Shown here: piece by piece, positions 51,642 through 60,466 of the stretch
How the letters are laid out: every line of letters starts with the position of its first letter
Position numbering within the stretch: the stretch's first letter is position 1
Assembly (NCBI RefSeq): GCF_018408705.1
Contig: NZ_AP023421.1
Span: 434,001-498,000 of the forward strand
Direction: 5' to 3'
Source of the DNA: Pusillibacter faecalis
GTDB lineage: Bacteria > Bacillota > Clostridia > Oscillospirales > Oscillospiraceae
Length of the DNA: 64,000 nt
Program-made: the position numbers and the translations under genes
The notes under the pieces: generated by a model
Seen by the model: the letters and a program-made list of their open reading frames with translations, nothing else
The model's database searches: none
Told to the model about the DNA's origin: nothing

Positions 51642-53605
51642 AACATATAAGAAATATATTGCTGTTGATTACGATTATTTTTGCTTTTGTTATGCAAGCT
51701 GAAGTATATCAAAATATGCTCTGGAACTTTAATGGTGCTTATTATTTATCGTCCAGATACACAACTACTAATGACGATATGGATTCATTTTTTAGCCAAT
51801 GCAGAAGATACAGCTGAGAAGCATGGTGTTCATATTTTTTCGACTTTTAATCAGAGAGTTTCTAATTATCAGACAAGACTTTATATTTATGGTGATGATA
51901 CCGTTGTTCGGGATAGTCTTAAAAGCACAATGGATATTGAGGAAAAAACATATACGGCTTTGATAGGCGGAATCACCGTAATAGAATTTGAAGATTTTAG
52001 AGAAGCAAAAAACACAGGCAATGGACAGGAAATAATGGTCAGCTATATCGGTGACGATGATGACATTATTGCCACATATCAAGATTTGGCAAAAGAATAT
52101 TCTATATCGCAGCCAGAGTTTTGGCAATCAACCGAAACTGATATGATGTTCATTGTTTGGGGCCTGGTTGCCATATTGATGATTGTACTTAATATGATTG
52201 AGGTGATACGCAGACAAAAGGAAGTAGTTGTACGAGCTTCTCTGGGCGAAAATGCTGCTGTGATTGCTCTAAAAGCTGTAGTGGCTGATATGATTTCATA
52301 TGCTGCATTATTCGTCTTAGCAAAGTTGCTTGTTTCTCAATTTATATCGGGAGCGTATGAAGATCATCTCATTTTGGCAGTGTATTGTGCCGGAGCAGTT
52401 CTTTCCGTAATTCCTTATGCTGCTTTTGTCCGCTTTGATGTAAAAAAAGCCTTTGCCAATGCTTCAGATAAAAAAGGTATGTTTTATCTTCTGAACGGTC
52501 TTAAAGTATTTGCTACTGCTATGACGATTTTTACAATAACTACAAATCTCAGTAGCATTCAAGGTAATTTACTTACAAACACTACTCTTTTAGAAAATCA
52601 TTATAATGATTACTATTTTGGAGTTATGCAGATTGAACCTCCTTTTGAAGAAAATGAGGAGGAATCCAAAGAGAGCGAATTTTGGAATGACCTTTACGAA
52701 AATGAATACAACACTATAAATCCGGTGGTCTGCATAGGCAGCCGGATAAGCGATACGGATAATTATATTTTTGTAAATCATAATGCCAGAGATATGCTGC
52801 AAGGGTTTTCTGATATGCTTACTGAAGATGATGAAAAAAGAGGATATCGTGGTCTTCGTGCCAAAGGGAAAAAATGCGGAATCATACAAAGATATCGCAA
52901 AAGAGGAAATTGACTCTCTTACCCAAAATGCAGAAGAACTGCGTGTTGTTTATAAAGAATATTCTGGCAGAGAGCAATTTTATTATCTCAATTCGAACAG
53001 AGAAGAGGCTATTGACGGATTGTCAAGAGCAACAAATCCGATTGTTATTTATCAGGCAAATGAGGCTGTTGCTTTGAATGGAAGTTATATCGAAACAGGA
53101 ACATATAATGGTGAGGTGATCTACGGATGCGATGAAAGCACAATTCGTAATGCTGCGAAAAAATATGCAGAACAGCTTGGTCCACACTATTTTATGCTGA
53201 CGAATGTCGGGGAGGATTATACTTATAGTCATAGTTTCCTCGTGAAACTGATTGGCTTTATAAGCTCTCTTTGCGTATTAGTATTGCTGTTAGATATCGC
53301 TATCATCATATCTGAAGTGAAAATGGAATTTAGACTTAATGCGATGGAAATCTCCCTCAAAAAGGTTTTGGGCTATCGCTTTTATGAAAGGCACAAAAGA
53401 TTTATTTCCGTTAATCTCTTAGAAAATATAGCCGTTGTGATATTGATTTGCATTGTTTCGCTTTTTATATCTAACGCAAGTGTCGGGATTGCTTTACTGG
53501 TTGGAGCATTGCTCACCATTATTGAAATGGCAATCATTTTCACAAATGTTATGTGGGTTGAAAAAAACAAATATCTCAAAGTCCTTGAAAGGTGGATGTT
53601 TATGA
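51638..53605 (+). pseudogene. Bacteriocin-associated ABC permease (DUF1430/bact_immun_7tm-like), frameshifted
   Basis: Begins MKHIRNILLLITIIFAFV (signal/TM anchor). The frame breaks at a T6 run (51788-51793), where one T less gives DDMDSFLANAEDTAEKHG, and again at an A6 run (52834-52839), where one A less gives DDEKEDIVVFVPKG. The total would be about 655 residues, with an extracytoplasmic domain, three membrane segments and a second extracytoplasmic domain followed by four more membrane segments, as in the lactococcin-972-type immunity/export permeases. A third possible extra base near 53587 fuses the permease to the ATPase; without it the permease would end at an ATGA overlap at 53602-53605. 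The gene is much richer in AT than the rest of the element, so it was probably acquired as cargo. Confidence 0.82.
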
Positions 53606-54210
53606 TTATAATTCGTGGCTTAAATAAAGCATTTGGAGAGAAAATAATTTTCTCCAACTTTAATTTGGAAATTCCGGATGGAAGTTTTGTAGTAATCAGC
53701 GGGGATAGCGGCAGTGGAAAAAGCACTTTGCTCAATATGATTGGTGGTATCGAAAAGCCGGATAGCGGCAGTATCATAATCGAAGGGCTGAATATTACCC
53801 GGCTTAAAAATAAAAACAGTTTTTTTGCGGATACAGTGGGGTTTCTTTTTCAGAATTTTGCACTGCTTGAAAATAAGACAGTTAAAGAAAATTTAAGTTT
53901 GATTAAAAAATCAAGCCGAACTAAAGTATCACTTAAAGAAGCTCTTAATCGTGTGGGGTTATCAAAGGAAGTTAACAAAAAAGTTTATCAGCTTTCCGGT
54001 GGTGAACAACAGAGAGTTGCTTTAGCTCGTCTTATGATGAAAAAATGTTCTGTTGTTTTGGCAGATGAACCTACTGGCTCACTTGACAAGAAAAATAGAG
54101 ATATTGTTATGAGGTTATTGCACGAACTCAATGAAGAAGGTAAAACGGTTATCATTGTTACCCACGATCAGGGTATTATTGAAGATGAACCTTATGTTGT
54201 GAAAATCTGA
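53602..54210 (+). CDS. Bacteriocin-type ABC transporter ATPase
   Basis: A 202-residue ATPase: Walker A ISGDSGSGKST, Q-loop LFQNFALLENKTV, signature LSGGEQQRVALAR, Walker B VVLADEPTGSLD, H-loop IIVTHD. It is of the MacB/lactococcin-972 export type that partners FtsX-like permeases. AAAGGTGG lies upstream of the ATG. The pair may protect the host from bacteriocins or other peptides. Confidence 0.9.
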   Translation: MIIIRGLNKAFGEKIIFSNFNLEIPDGSFVVISGDSGSGKSTLLNMIGGIEKPDSGSIIIEGLNITRLKNKNSFFADTVGFLFQNFALLENKTVKENLSLIKKSSRTKVSLKEALNRVGLSKEVNKKVYQLSGGEQQRVALARLMMKKCSVVLADEPTGSLDKKNRDIVMRLLHELNEEGKTVIIVTHDQGIIEDEPYVVKI

Positions 54211-54594
54211 GAGTACCTCTTAGAAATGTCTTGATCTACATTTTATGTAATTTGGGTCAGAAGAAAATCCCTTTAGGAACTAAAGGGCGCACTTCTATAC
54301 TCTCCTATCGGGAGTATCGTGCGTCCTGCGGAGCTTCATTCTCCGTCAGCAGAAGAAAACTGCTTGACCGAGAATGTTGCGTCACTTCGTTCCGTCAAGG
54401 TGGCTACACCCCCTTGCGCCGCTAAAGCGGCTATCCCTTGTGGACTTGCCGTCCGCAAACAGCATAAAATGCTGTTCGCCGCCAGCAAGTTTGAAAAAAC
54501 TGAATACCGAAAAACTGACCGTTGACTGGTCGCACTATGCGAAAAGTTGACGGTCTTTTTTTATCCCAAAAATCAAAAAAGGAGGTCAATCACA
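54211..54594 (+). other. Non-coding region with hairpins, candidate oriT of the nested element
   Basis: Between the ABC transporter and the mobilization genes lie an imperfect hairpin at 54287-54324 (GCGCAC and GTGCG outside, ATACTC and GAGTAT inside), a hairpin CTTGAC/GTCAAG at 54363-54399, and a two-hairpin module at 54402-54500: CCGCTAAAGCGG, then ACTTGC-N5-GCAA, ACAGCAT-AAA-ATGCTGT, and TTCGC-N5-GCAAG. The last module resembles one at 59851-59957. Lying beside the relaxase gene, this is the best place for an origin of transfer. A terminator-like GACCGT/ACGGTC stem with T7 ends at 54562. Confidence 0.6.
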
Positions 54595-54954
54595 ATGACA
54601 AAACCGAAAACCCTTGAACAGCTCCGAGCCGAAAAGGAACGAGCCGAGACGCAGCTTGCACAGGAGAAGCACAAGCTCAACCGTCTTGAGAACAGAAAGA
54701 AATATCTGGAGAAAGGCGAAAGGCAGAAACGCACCCATCGTCTTTGCAATCTGGGCGGCACGATTGAGAGCCTTGCCCCGGAGGTCAAAGATCTCACACG
54801 CACCGAAATGACAGAGCTGATGGAGTACATCTTTTCTCTGTCCGAAGTCCAGCGAGCCGTCCGTCACATGGCGATTACTCACACCAACCAAGCGAACAGA
54901 GAAAAGGAGTTGAAAGCCGATGGCACTATTTCATCTGAGCGTCACGCAGACTAA
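54595..54954 (+). CDS. DUF3847 protein
   Basis: A 119-residue, charged, coiled-coil protein starting MTKPKTLEQLRAEKERAE with LCNLGGTIESLAPEV, which are DUF3847 features. It regularly precedes MobA/MobL relaxases and may be a relaxosome accessory factor. AAAGGAGG precedes the ATG; it overlaps the relaxase start. Confidence 0.85.
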   Translation: MTKPKTLEQLRAEKERAETQLAQEKHKLNRLENRKKYLEKGERQKRTHRLCNLGGTIESLAPEVKDLTRTEMTELMEYIFSLSEVQRAVRHMAITHTNQANREKELKADGTISSERHAD

Positions 54955-56416
54955 GCGAAGCGCAGGACAGTCCGCTATTGCTTCTGCCGCCTACCGTGCC
55001 GGGGAGCGATTGTATAGCGAGTATTACGGCGAATACAGCGACTACACCCGCAAGGGCGGCGTGATCTGCTCTGACATTCTCTTGCCGTCCCATGCACCGC
55101 CAGAATACGCAGACCGCCAGACCCTATGGAACGCCGTGGAAAAAGCCGAGCGTGGAAAGAACGCCCAGCTTGCATACAGCTTTGACATTGCCTTGCAGAA
55201 TGAATTTTCCCTTGAGGAAAACATCGCTCTTGCAAGGCGATTTTTATTGGAGAACTTTGTGAGCCGTGGCATGGTGGTTGACTTCGCCGTACACCAGCCA
55301 GACTGGGAGGACGGCGGCATACCAAACCCACACTTCCATGTGCTTTGTCCCATCCGCCCCATCGAGCAGGACGGTAAATGGGGGCTAAAGCAACGACGAG
55401 TGTACGAGCTGGACGAGGACGGAAATCGTATCAGAGACCAGAACGGCGAGTATGTTTTCAATGCCGTTCCCACTACCGACTGGGGCAGTCCCGAAACGCT
55501 GGAACATTGGCGGCAGACATGGGCGGAACTATGCAACGCCAAGTTTGCGGAGAAAGGGCTTGATGTTCGTATCGACCACCGAAGCTATGAGCGTCAGGGC
55601 GTGGAGCTTCTTCCCACCGTCCATGAGGGCGCAACCGTCCGGGCAATGGAGAAGAAAGGCATACGCACCGAGAAAGGCGAGTTCAACCGCTGGATCAGAG
55701 CAACCAATGCCGTTATCCGGGACATCAAGAAGAAAATCGCTCTCCTGTTTGATTGGATTGCCGAAGCAAAAGCGGAGCTTGCCAAGCCGCAGGCACCCAA
55801 CCTTGTTTCTCTGCTGAACGCCTACTACACCCAGCGCAAAGCCGGGGCTTATTCCCAGAAAGGCAAAATCAGCAACCTAAAGGAGATGAACGAGACTTTC
55901 AATTATCTCCGGGCAAACGGCATTTACAACCTTGAAGATTTGGAAAGCCGTGTCAATGAACACAGCTCCACCACAGAGAGCTTGAAGAAAACGCTGGACG
56001 GGCAGACCGCACGAATGAAAGAAATCAAGCAGCTCTATGACAGCTCCGCTGCTTTCCAGAACTTGAAGCCTGTCTATGACGGCTTGCAGAAAATCAAGTT
56101 TGAGAAGCCCAGAGCCAAGTACAAGGCAGAGCATGAAGCGGAACTGATACAGTTCTACGCCGCCAGACGAAAGCTGACCGGGGAGTTCCCAGACGGCAAG
56201 GTGGATATGAAAAAGCTGTCCGACGAGTATGACGAGCTGGAACAGGCGCACGAAACCACCTATGGCGAGTTTAAGGCTGTCAGAGACGATTTACACCGCC
56301 TTTGGAAGGTCAAGTCATGTGTAGATACTGCCGCCCGATTTAACGAGCGCACAGAGGAACAAAAGCTCCAAAATCGACCCCAAACACGACAGAAAAAGGA
56401 GGAACTATCCCGATGA
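54920..56416 (+). CDS. MobA/MobL family relaxase
   Basis: A 498-residue relaxase that nicks the transfer origin. The N-terminus MALFHLSVTQTKRSAGQSAIASAAYRAGERL and the metal-binding NPHFHVLCPIRP (with FAVHQPDWEDGG before it) define the family; the catalytic tyrosine is probably in SAAYRAG. The C-terminal half is helical. AAGGAG precedes the ATG. Confidence 0.92.
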   Translation: MALFHLSVTQTKRSAGQSAIASAAYRAGERLYSEYYGEYSDYTRKGGVICSDILLPSHAPPEYADRQTLWNAVEKAERGKNAQLAYSFDIALQNEFSLEENIALARRFLLENFVSRGMVVDFAVHQPDWEDGGIPNPHFHVLCPIRPIEQDGKWGLKQRRVYELDEDGNRIRDQNGEYVFNAVPTTDWGSPETLEHWRQTWAELCNAKFAEKGLDVRIDHRSYERQGVELLPTVHEGATVRAMEKKGIRTEKGEFNRWIRATNAVIRDIKKKIALLFDWIAEAKAELAKPQAPNLVSLLNAYYTQRKAGAYSQKGKISNLKEMNETFNYLRANGIYNLEDLESRVNEHSSTTESLKKTLDGQTARMKEIKQLYDSSAAFQNLKPVYDGLQKIKFEKPRAKYKAEHEAELIQFYAARRKLTGEFPDGKVDMKKLSDEYDELEQAHETTYGEFKAVRDDLHRLWKVKSCVDTAARFNERTEEQKLQNRPQTRQKKEELSR

Positions 56417-58285
56417 ATTACACCCAAGCACAGATTGACCGGGCAAACGCCGTCAGTCTGGAAGATTTTCTCCGCACACAGGGAGAGACACTTATCAAAA
56501 GCGGACGGGAATACCGTTGGAAAGAACATGACAGCCTGACCGTCCGGGGAAACAAGTGGTTTCGCCACAGCCAGAGCAAGGGCGGCTATCCCATTGATTT
56601 CGTCATGGAGTTTTACGGCAAGTCCTTTCCCGAAGCTGTTCAGATGTTGACAGGCGAAAACGGCGAGGGACAGACCGAAGCCACCACAGCACCGCCCACA
56701 GCGTTCCACTTGCCCTTGCACAACCGAACAGCCGACAGAGCAATTCAATATCTTTGCGAAAGCCGAGGTCTCAACCCGAAACTGGTTGAGGCTTTTCTTC
56801 TTTCCGGGGATATTTACGAGGACGCAAAGCGGCACAATGTTGTGTTTGTCGGCAGAGACCGAAACGGCACACCGAGATACGCCCATGTGCGAGGAACGGC
56901 AGACTCATTCAGACAGGACATTGCCGGATCTGACAAGTCCTATCCGTTCCGATATGAGGGAAACGGCAACCAGCTCTTTGTCTTTGAAGCACCGATTGAC
57001 CTTTTGTCCTTTATCTGCCTTTATCCGCAGGACTGGCAGACAAGGAGCTACCTTGCCCTGGGCGGCGTTTCAGGCAAAGCCCTTGACCGTTTTCTTTCTG
57101 AACGCAAGGACACCAAAAAAGTGATCCTCTGCCTTGACAGCGACACCGCAGGAAGCGAAGCCTGTACCCGACTGGCACAGTCCATTCCCGGCGAGATCGC
57201 CGTCATTCGCCTTGTCCCGGCAAGGAAAGACTGGAACGATGTTCTCCGTCAGCAAGGGGACATTCCGAGCCGCAAATTCATAGCCGAGACAATCACGCTG
57301 CGAGAGCTGCCCACCGCCCAGCCTGTCCCAATGCTCCGTATGGCTGATGTGGAGCTGACGAGCGTGGAATGGCTATGGTTTCCCTATATCCCATTTGGAA
57401 AGCTGACAATTATTCAGGGCAATCCCGGCGAGGGCAAGACCTACTTTGCCATGCGCCTTGCGGCGGCTTGCACCAATCGAAAGCCTTTGCCCGGTATGGA
57501 GACACTTGAGCCTTTCAATATCATCTATCAGACCGCCGAGGACGGTCTGGGTGATACCGTCAAGCCCCCGACTGATAGAAGCAGACGCAGACCTTGAAAG
57601 AGTGCTTGTCATTGACGATAGGGACACACCGCTGACCCTTGCCGATGAGCGCATAGCAAGGGCAATCCGTGAGAACAACGCAAGGTTGGTTATCATTGAC
57701 CCGGTACAGGCGTTTCTGGGTGCAGATGTGGACATGAACAGAGCAAACGAGGTGCGCCCGATATTCCGCAGTCTGGGAGACATTGCACAGGCTACCGGGT
57801 GCGCTATCATGCTGATCGGACACCTCAACAAAGCCGCAGGAACGCAAAGCACCTACCGGGGATTAGGGTCTATCGACATTACGGCGGCAGTCCGCAGTCT
57901 GCTCTTTATCGGCAAGCTGAAGGACAGCCCCACAATGAGGGTGCTTATCCATGAGAAAAGCTCCCTTGCGCCGCCCGGACAGTCCCTTGCCTTTTCTCTG
58001 GGAGACGAGAAAGGCTTTGAGTGGATAGGAGCTTATGACATTACCGCTGACGAGCTTCTTGCTGGGACGGACTCCGGCAAGACCGAGAGTAAGACCGCAC
58101 AGGCGCAAATGCTCATTCTGGAACTGCTTGCGGACGGAAAGCGTATGCCGAGCGCAGAGCTGGAAAAAGCGGTCAATGAGCGTGGGATTTCCTCACGCAC
58201 CATGAGAACGGCAAAGAGCCGTATCGGGGACAGACTTGTGACCGAGAAAGACGGCACAGCATGGGTCTGCTATCTCCGAGACTGA
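56413..58285 (+). pseudogene. Toprim/DUF3991 primase-RepA-type helicase, frameshifted
   Basis: N-terminal CHC2-like and DUF3991 region (RANAVSLEDFLRTQGETLIKSGREYRWKEHD), a Toprim domain (VILCLDSDTAGSEACTRLAQ) and a RepA/RecA-like ATPase with Walker A GNPGEGKTYFAMRLAA. The frame breaks in a C5 run at 57565-57569: with four C residues it reads VKPRLIEADADLERVLVIDD and continues to the end. The second part has RLVIIDPVQAFLGADVDMN (Walker B) and IMLIGHLNKAAG. It was probably a replication protein of the element. Start overlaps the relaxase stop. Confidence 0.9.
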
Positions 58286-58289
58286 CAAC

Positions 58290-58363
58290 GGGAACACGGC
58301 AAGCGTGGCAAAGACGGCAAAGGTTTTATAGATACCTTAATGTTGCCGCCTTGCCTTGTTCCC
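58290..58363 (+). other. Imperfect long hairpin between helicase gene and tnpW
   Basis: GGGAACA-CGGCAAG on the left pairs with CTTGCC-TTGTTCCC on the right, about 70 bases in all. It may terminate or attenuate transcription. Confidence 0.4.
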
Positions 58364-58427
58364 TCATACCGACACCGCCCGATGATGAACAGTCACCGGG
58401 CATTTTTCATTTACAGGAGGATTTTGA

Positions 58428-58595
58428 ATGAACAATACCGCAACCCACAGCACCACCAACACCCCTTGCCCGACTGTCAGAAAGCAGATCGGCAAGACCA
58501 CCTATATCGTCCGTGTGCATTTCAGCCAGACCGCAAAAGAGACGATGGAGGACAAAATCAAGCGTCTGCTCCGTGAGGAAGTCCGCAAAATGTGA
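58428..58595 (+). CDS. tnpW: TnpW-like small protein
   Basis: A 55-residue protein starting MNNTATHSTTNTPCP with RKQIGKTTYIVRVHFSQTAKE and a basic tail, typical of the last gene of Tn4451-type elements. AGGAGG precedes the ATG. Role not established. Confidence 0.82.
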   Translation: MNNTATHSTTNTPCPTVRKQIGKTTYIVRVHFSQTAKETMEDKIKRLLREEVRKM

Positions 58596-58639
58596 CTGCT
58601 TTTTGAATTTGATGAAAAAGTCCTTGACTTTTCGTCTCT

Positions 58640-59482
58640 GGCAAGACCGCAAAAAGCATACTTATCTCATGCGGCGCGAGGTTAGCCCCATTCGACATTA
58701 AGGAGCTGCGGGAGCTTATGGAAACCGACGAAATGGAGCTTGACACCATAGGCGACAGAAAGACCGCCCTTTTCGTGATTATCAGCGACACCGACGACAC
58801 CTTTAACTTTGTCGTGAGTATTCTCTACACACAGCTATTCAACCTCTTGTGCGACAAAGCAGATGATGAATACGGCGGGCGGCTTCCCGTCCATGTTAGG
58901 TGCTTACTTGATGAATTTGCGAATATCGGGCAGATACCAAAGTTTGAAAAGCTCATTGCAACGATACGAAGCCGGGAAATATCCGCGTCAATCATCTTGC
59001 AGAGCCAGTCACAGCTAAAAGCCATTTACAAAGACAACGCCGATACCATAGTCGGCAACTGCGACACCACGCTTTTCTTGGGCGGCAAGGAGAAAACCAC
59101 CCTTAAAGAAATATCGGAAATTTTAGGAAAAGAAACGATAGACAGCTTCAACACTTCCGAAACAAGGGGGCGGGAGCTTTCGCATGGGCTGAACTATCAG
59201 AAATTGGGAAAGCAGCTCATGACGGAAGATGAAATCGCAGTCATGGACGGAGGGAAATGTATCTTGCAGCTACGCGGGGTGCGCCCGTTCTTTTCGGACA
59301 AATTCGACATAACGAAGCACCCGAAATACAAGTACCTGTCCGACGCAGACCCGAAGAACGCCTTTGACATGGAAAAGCACCTTAAACGCCGCCCCGCCAT
59401 TGTCAAGCCCGACGAGGTTTTTGACTATTACGAGATTGACGCGGCAGACTTACAGGAGGACGCAGACCATGAGGAAACGTAG
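58640..59482 (+). pseudogene. VirD4-type coupling protein, C-terminal half
   Basis: 280 residues starting GKTAKSILISCGARLAPF, with the Walker B LLDEFANIGQI and the HPKY end. It joins in frame to the N-terminal half at 49105. It has no start codon or ribosome site of its own in the right place; expression would need the element to leave. Confidence 0.93.
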
Positions 59483-59666
59483 CGCAGAGGAAAAACAAAA
59501 GCAGCTTGAACGGTTTTTAATGAATGTTGCGGAAGCCGCCGACGCTGCATTATGGGAGTATTGGCGGGAAAAGGAAGCGGAACACCGCCGTTTTGCAACG
59601 GAGTATGTCACGCGCCGGGGGCTTATCCCCATTTGCACTAACTTTCCTGGAATGCTGGTAAATTAA
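59469..59666 (+). CDS. Small charged protein, 3' end altered by a MITE
   Basis: A 65-codon frame starting MRKRSAEEKQKQLERFLMN, overlapping the virD4 stop. Codons up to RRGLIP are native; after that the insert at 59630 adds ICTNFPGMLVN. Without the insert the frame would read RRGLIPQQ and stop. Function unknown; helical. Confidence 0.7.
   Translation: MRKRSAEEKQKQLERFLMNVAEAADAALWEYWREKEAEHRRFATEYVTRRGLIPICTNFPGMLVN
59619..59629 (+). repeat. Left copy of the 11-bp target duplication GGGCTTATCCC
   Basis: Matches the copy at 59800-59810 exactly and fits the form GGG-N5-CCC. Confidence 0.88.
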
Positions 59667-59799
59667 GGGCTTTGAGCTTTTCCTTTTGCCTGGATATTGC
59701 AAAAACAATGCCAATCAATAGATAAAAATGATTTCTGCATTAAGAAGATTCCTGACAAACGCCCGCTATAAGCTGCTTTCAGTTAAGTTAATGCATATG
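59630..59799. mobile_element. 170-bp MITE with IS231-like ends
   Basis: Left end CATTTGCACTAACTTTCCTG; right end, read inward on the minus strand, CATATGCATTAACTTAACTG: 16 of 20 positions agree. It is AT-rich, encodes nothing, and is flanked by the 11-bp repeats. Terminal CAT...AACTTA and the GGG-N5-CCC target are features of the IS231 group of the IS4 family. Confidence 0.82.
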
Positions 59800-59810
59800 G
59801 GGCTTATCCC
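59800..59810 (+). repeat. Right copy of the 11-bp target duplication GGGCTTATCCC
   Basis: Exact copy of 59619-59629. After it the original gene continues CGCAACAGTGA. Confidence 0.88.
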
Positions 59811-59850
59811 GCAACAGTGACAGCATGGCAGACCGCCGGGGGACAGGGGA

Positions 59851-59957
59851 AGCTACACTTCCCCTACGCTGCCTGGCGGCAGCTACCCCTTTGTGAACTT
59901 GCGGGAAGCGAACACCTTGCTACGCAAGCTATTCACTTCCCGCAAGTCTGAAAAAAA
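59851..59957. other. Two-hairpin non-coding module resembling the one in the nested element
   Basis: First hairpin GCTGCC-TGGCGGCAGC region at 59869-59883; second, nested: CTTGCGGGAAG (59898-59908) with CTTCCCGCAAG (59936-59946) outside, CTTGC-TAC-GCAAG (59916-59928) inside, then TCTGAAAAAAA. Order and context match 54402-54500. It may be an origin of transfer or an RNA regulatory element of the ICE. Confidence 0.6.
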
Positions 59958-60127
59958 CGTCCGGCAGCACAGCGGGACACAGAAAGGAGCGATTGAAGCA
60001 ATCACATCTATCCATACCGGCTACATGATACGCGCCCCCACTTTCCGGCGCAGTACACAGCGGCAGGAGCCGCACCCCTTACAACTGAATACCGCCGCGC
60101 CGCAGGACTTACGCAGCGCGGGGACAG

Positions 60128-60154
60128 CCGCCTTTACCAGAGGGCGGTTTTTTT
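60128..60154 (+). terminator. Terminator before the Maff2 gene
   Basis: CCGCC and GGCGG with T7 following. Confidence 0.65.
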
Positions 60155-60231
60155 GTGCGGCGGCGACCATACGCTGACCGCCTTTTGTCCGCTTGCCGGA
60201 CAGCCGCAGACGCGGCAGAAAGGATATATTT

Positions 60232-60447
60232 ATGGCATTTTTCAATAGCGCAGTAGACGTTTTGCAGACCCTTGTTGTAGCACTTGGAGCCGGGCTTGGT
60301 ATCTGGGGCGTAATCAATCTGATGGAGGGCTACGGCAATGACAATCCGGGCGCGAAAAGCCAGGGCATGAAGCAGCTTATGGCGGGCGGCGGCGTTGCCC
60401 TTATCGGCATGACCCTTGTACCGCTGCTTTCCGGGCTGTTCGGTTAA
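60232..60447 (+). CDS. Maff2 family membrane protein
   Basis: A 71-residue protein with two membrane segments and the Maff2 signature MAFFNSAVDVLQTLVVALG, NLMEGYGNDNPGAKSQGMKQL. A pilin-like or pore component in these conjugation systems is likely (VirB2/TrbC-like), but not proven. AAAGGA precedes the ATG. Confidence 0.9.
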   Translation: MAFFNSAVDVLQTLVVALGAGLGIWGVINLMEGYGNDNPGAKSQGMKQLMAGGGVALIGMTLVPLLSGLFG

Positions 60448-60466
60448 GAAGCGCGGGTAAAGGCTT

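Larger units (their letters stand above)
49106..58641. mobile_element. Tn4451-like mobilizable element inserted in virD4
   Basis: Between the virD4 halves lie tnpX (serine recombinase), tnpV, an ABC transporter, mobilization genes and tnpW, the gene set of Tn4451-type elements. The left junction is GCGGCGG-GTGTT and the right junction TCTCT-GGCAAG; joining at the shared GG (49104-49105 and 58640-58641) restores GCGGCGGGCAAG and an uninterrupted 602-residue VirD4. The exact length is 9,536 bp. Serine recombinases leave a dinucleotide core like this. Confidence 0.95.
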
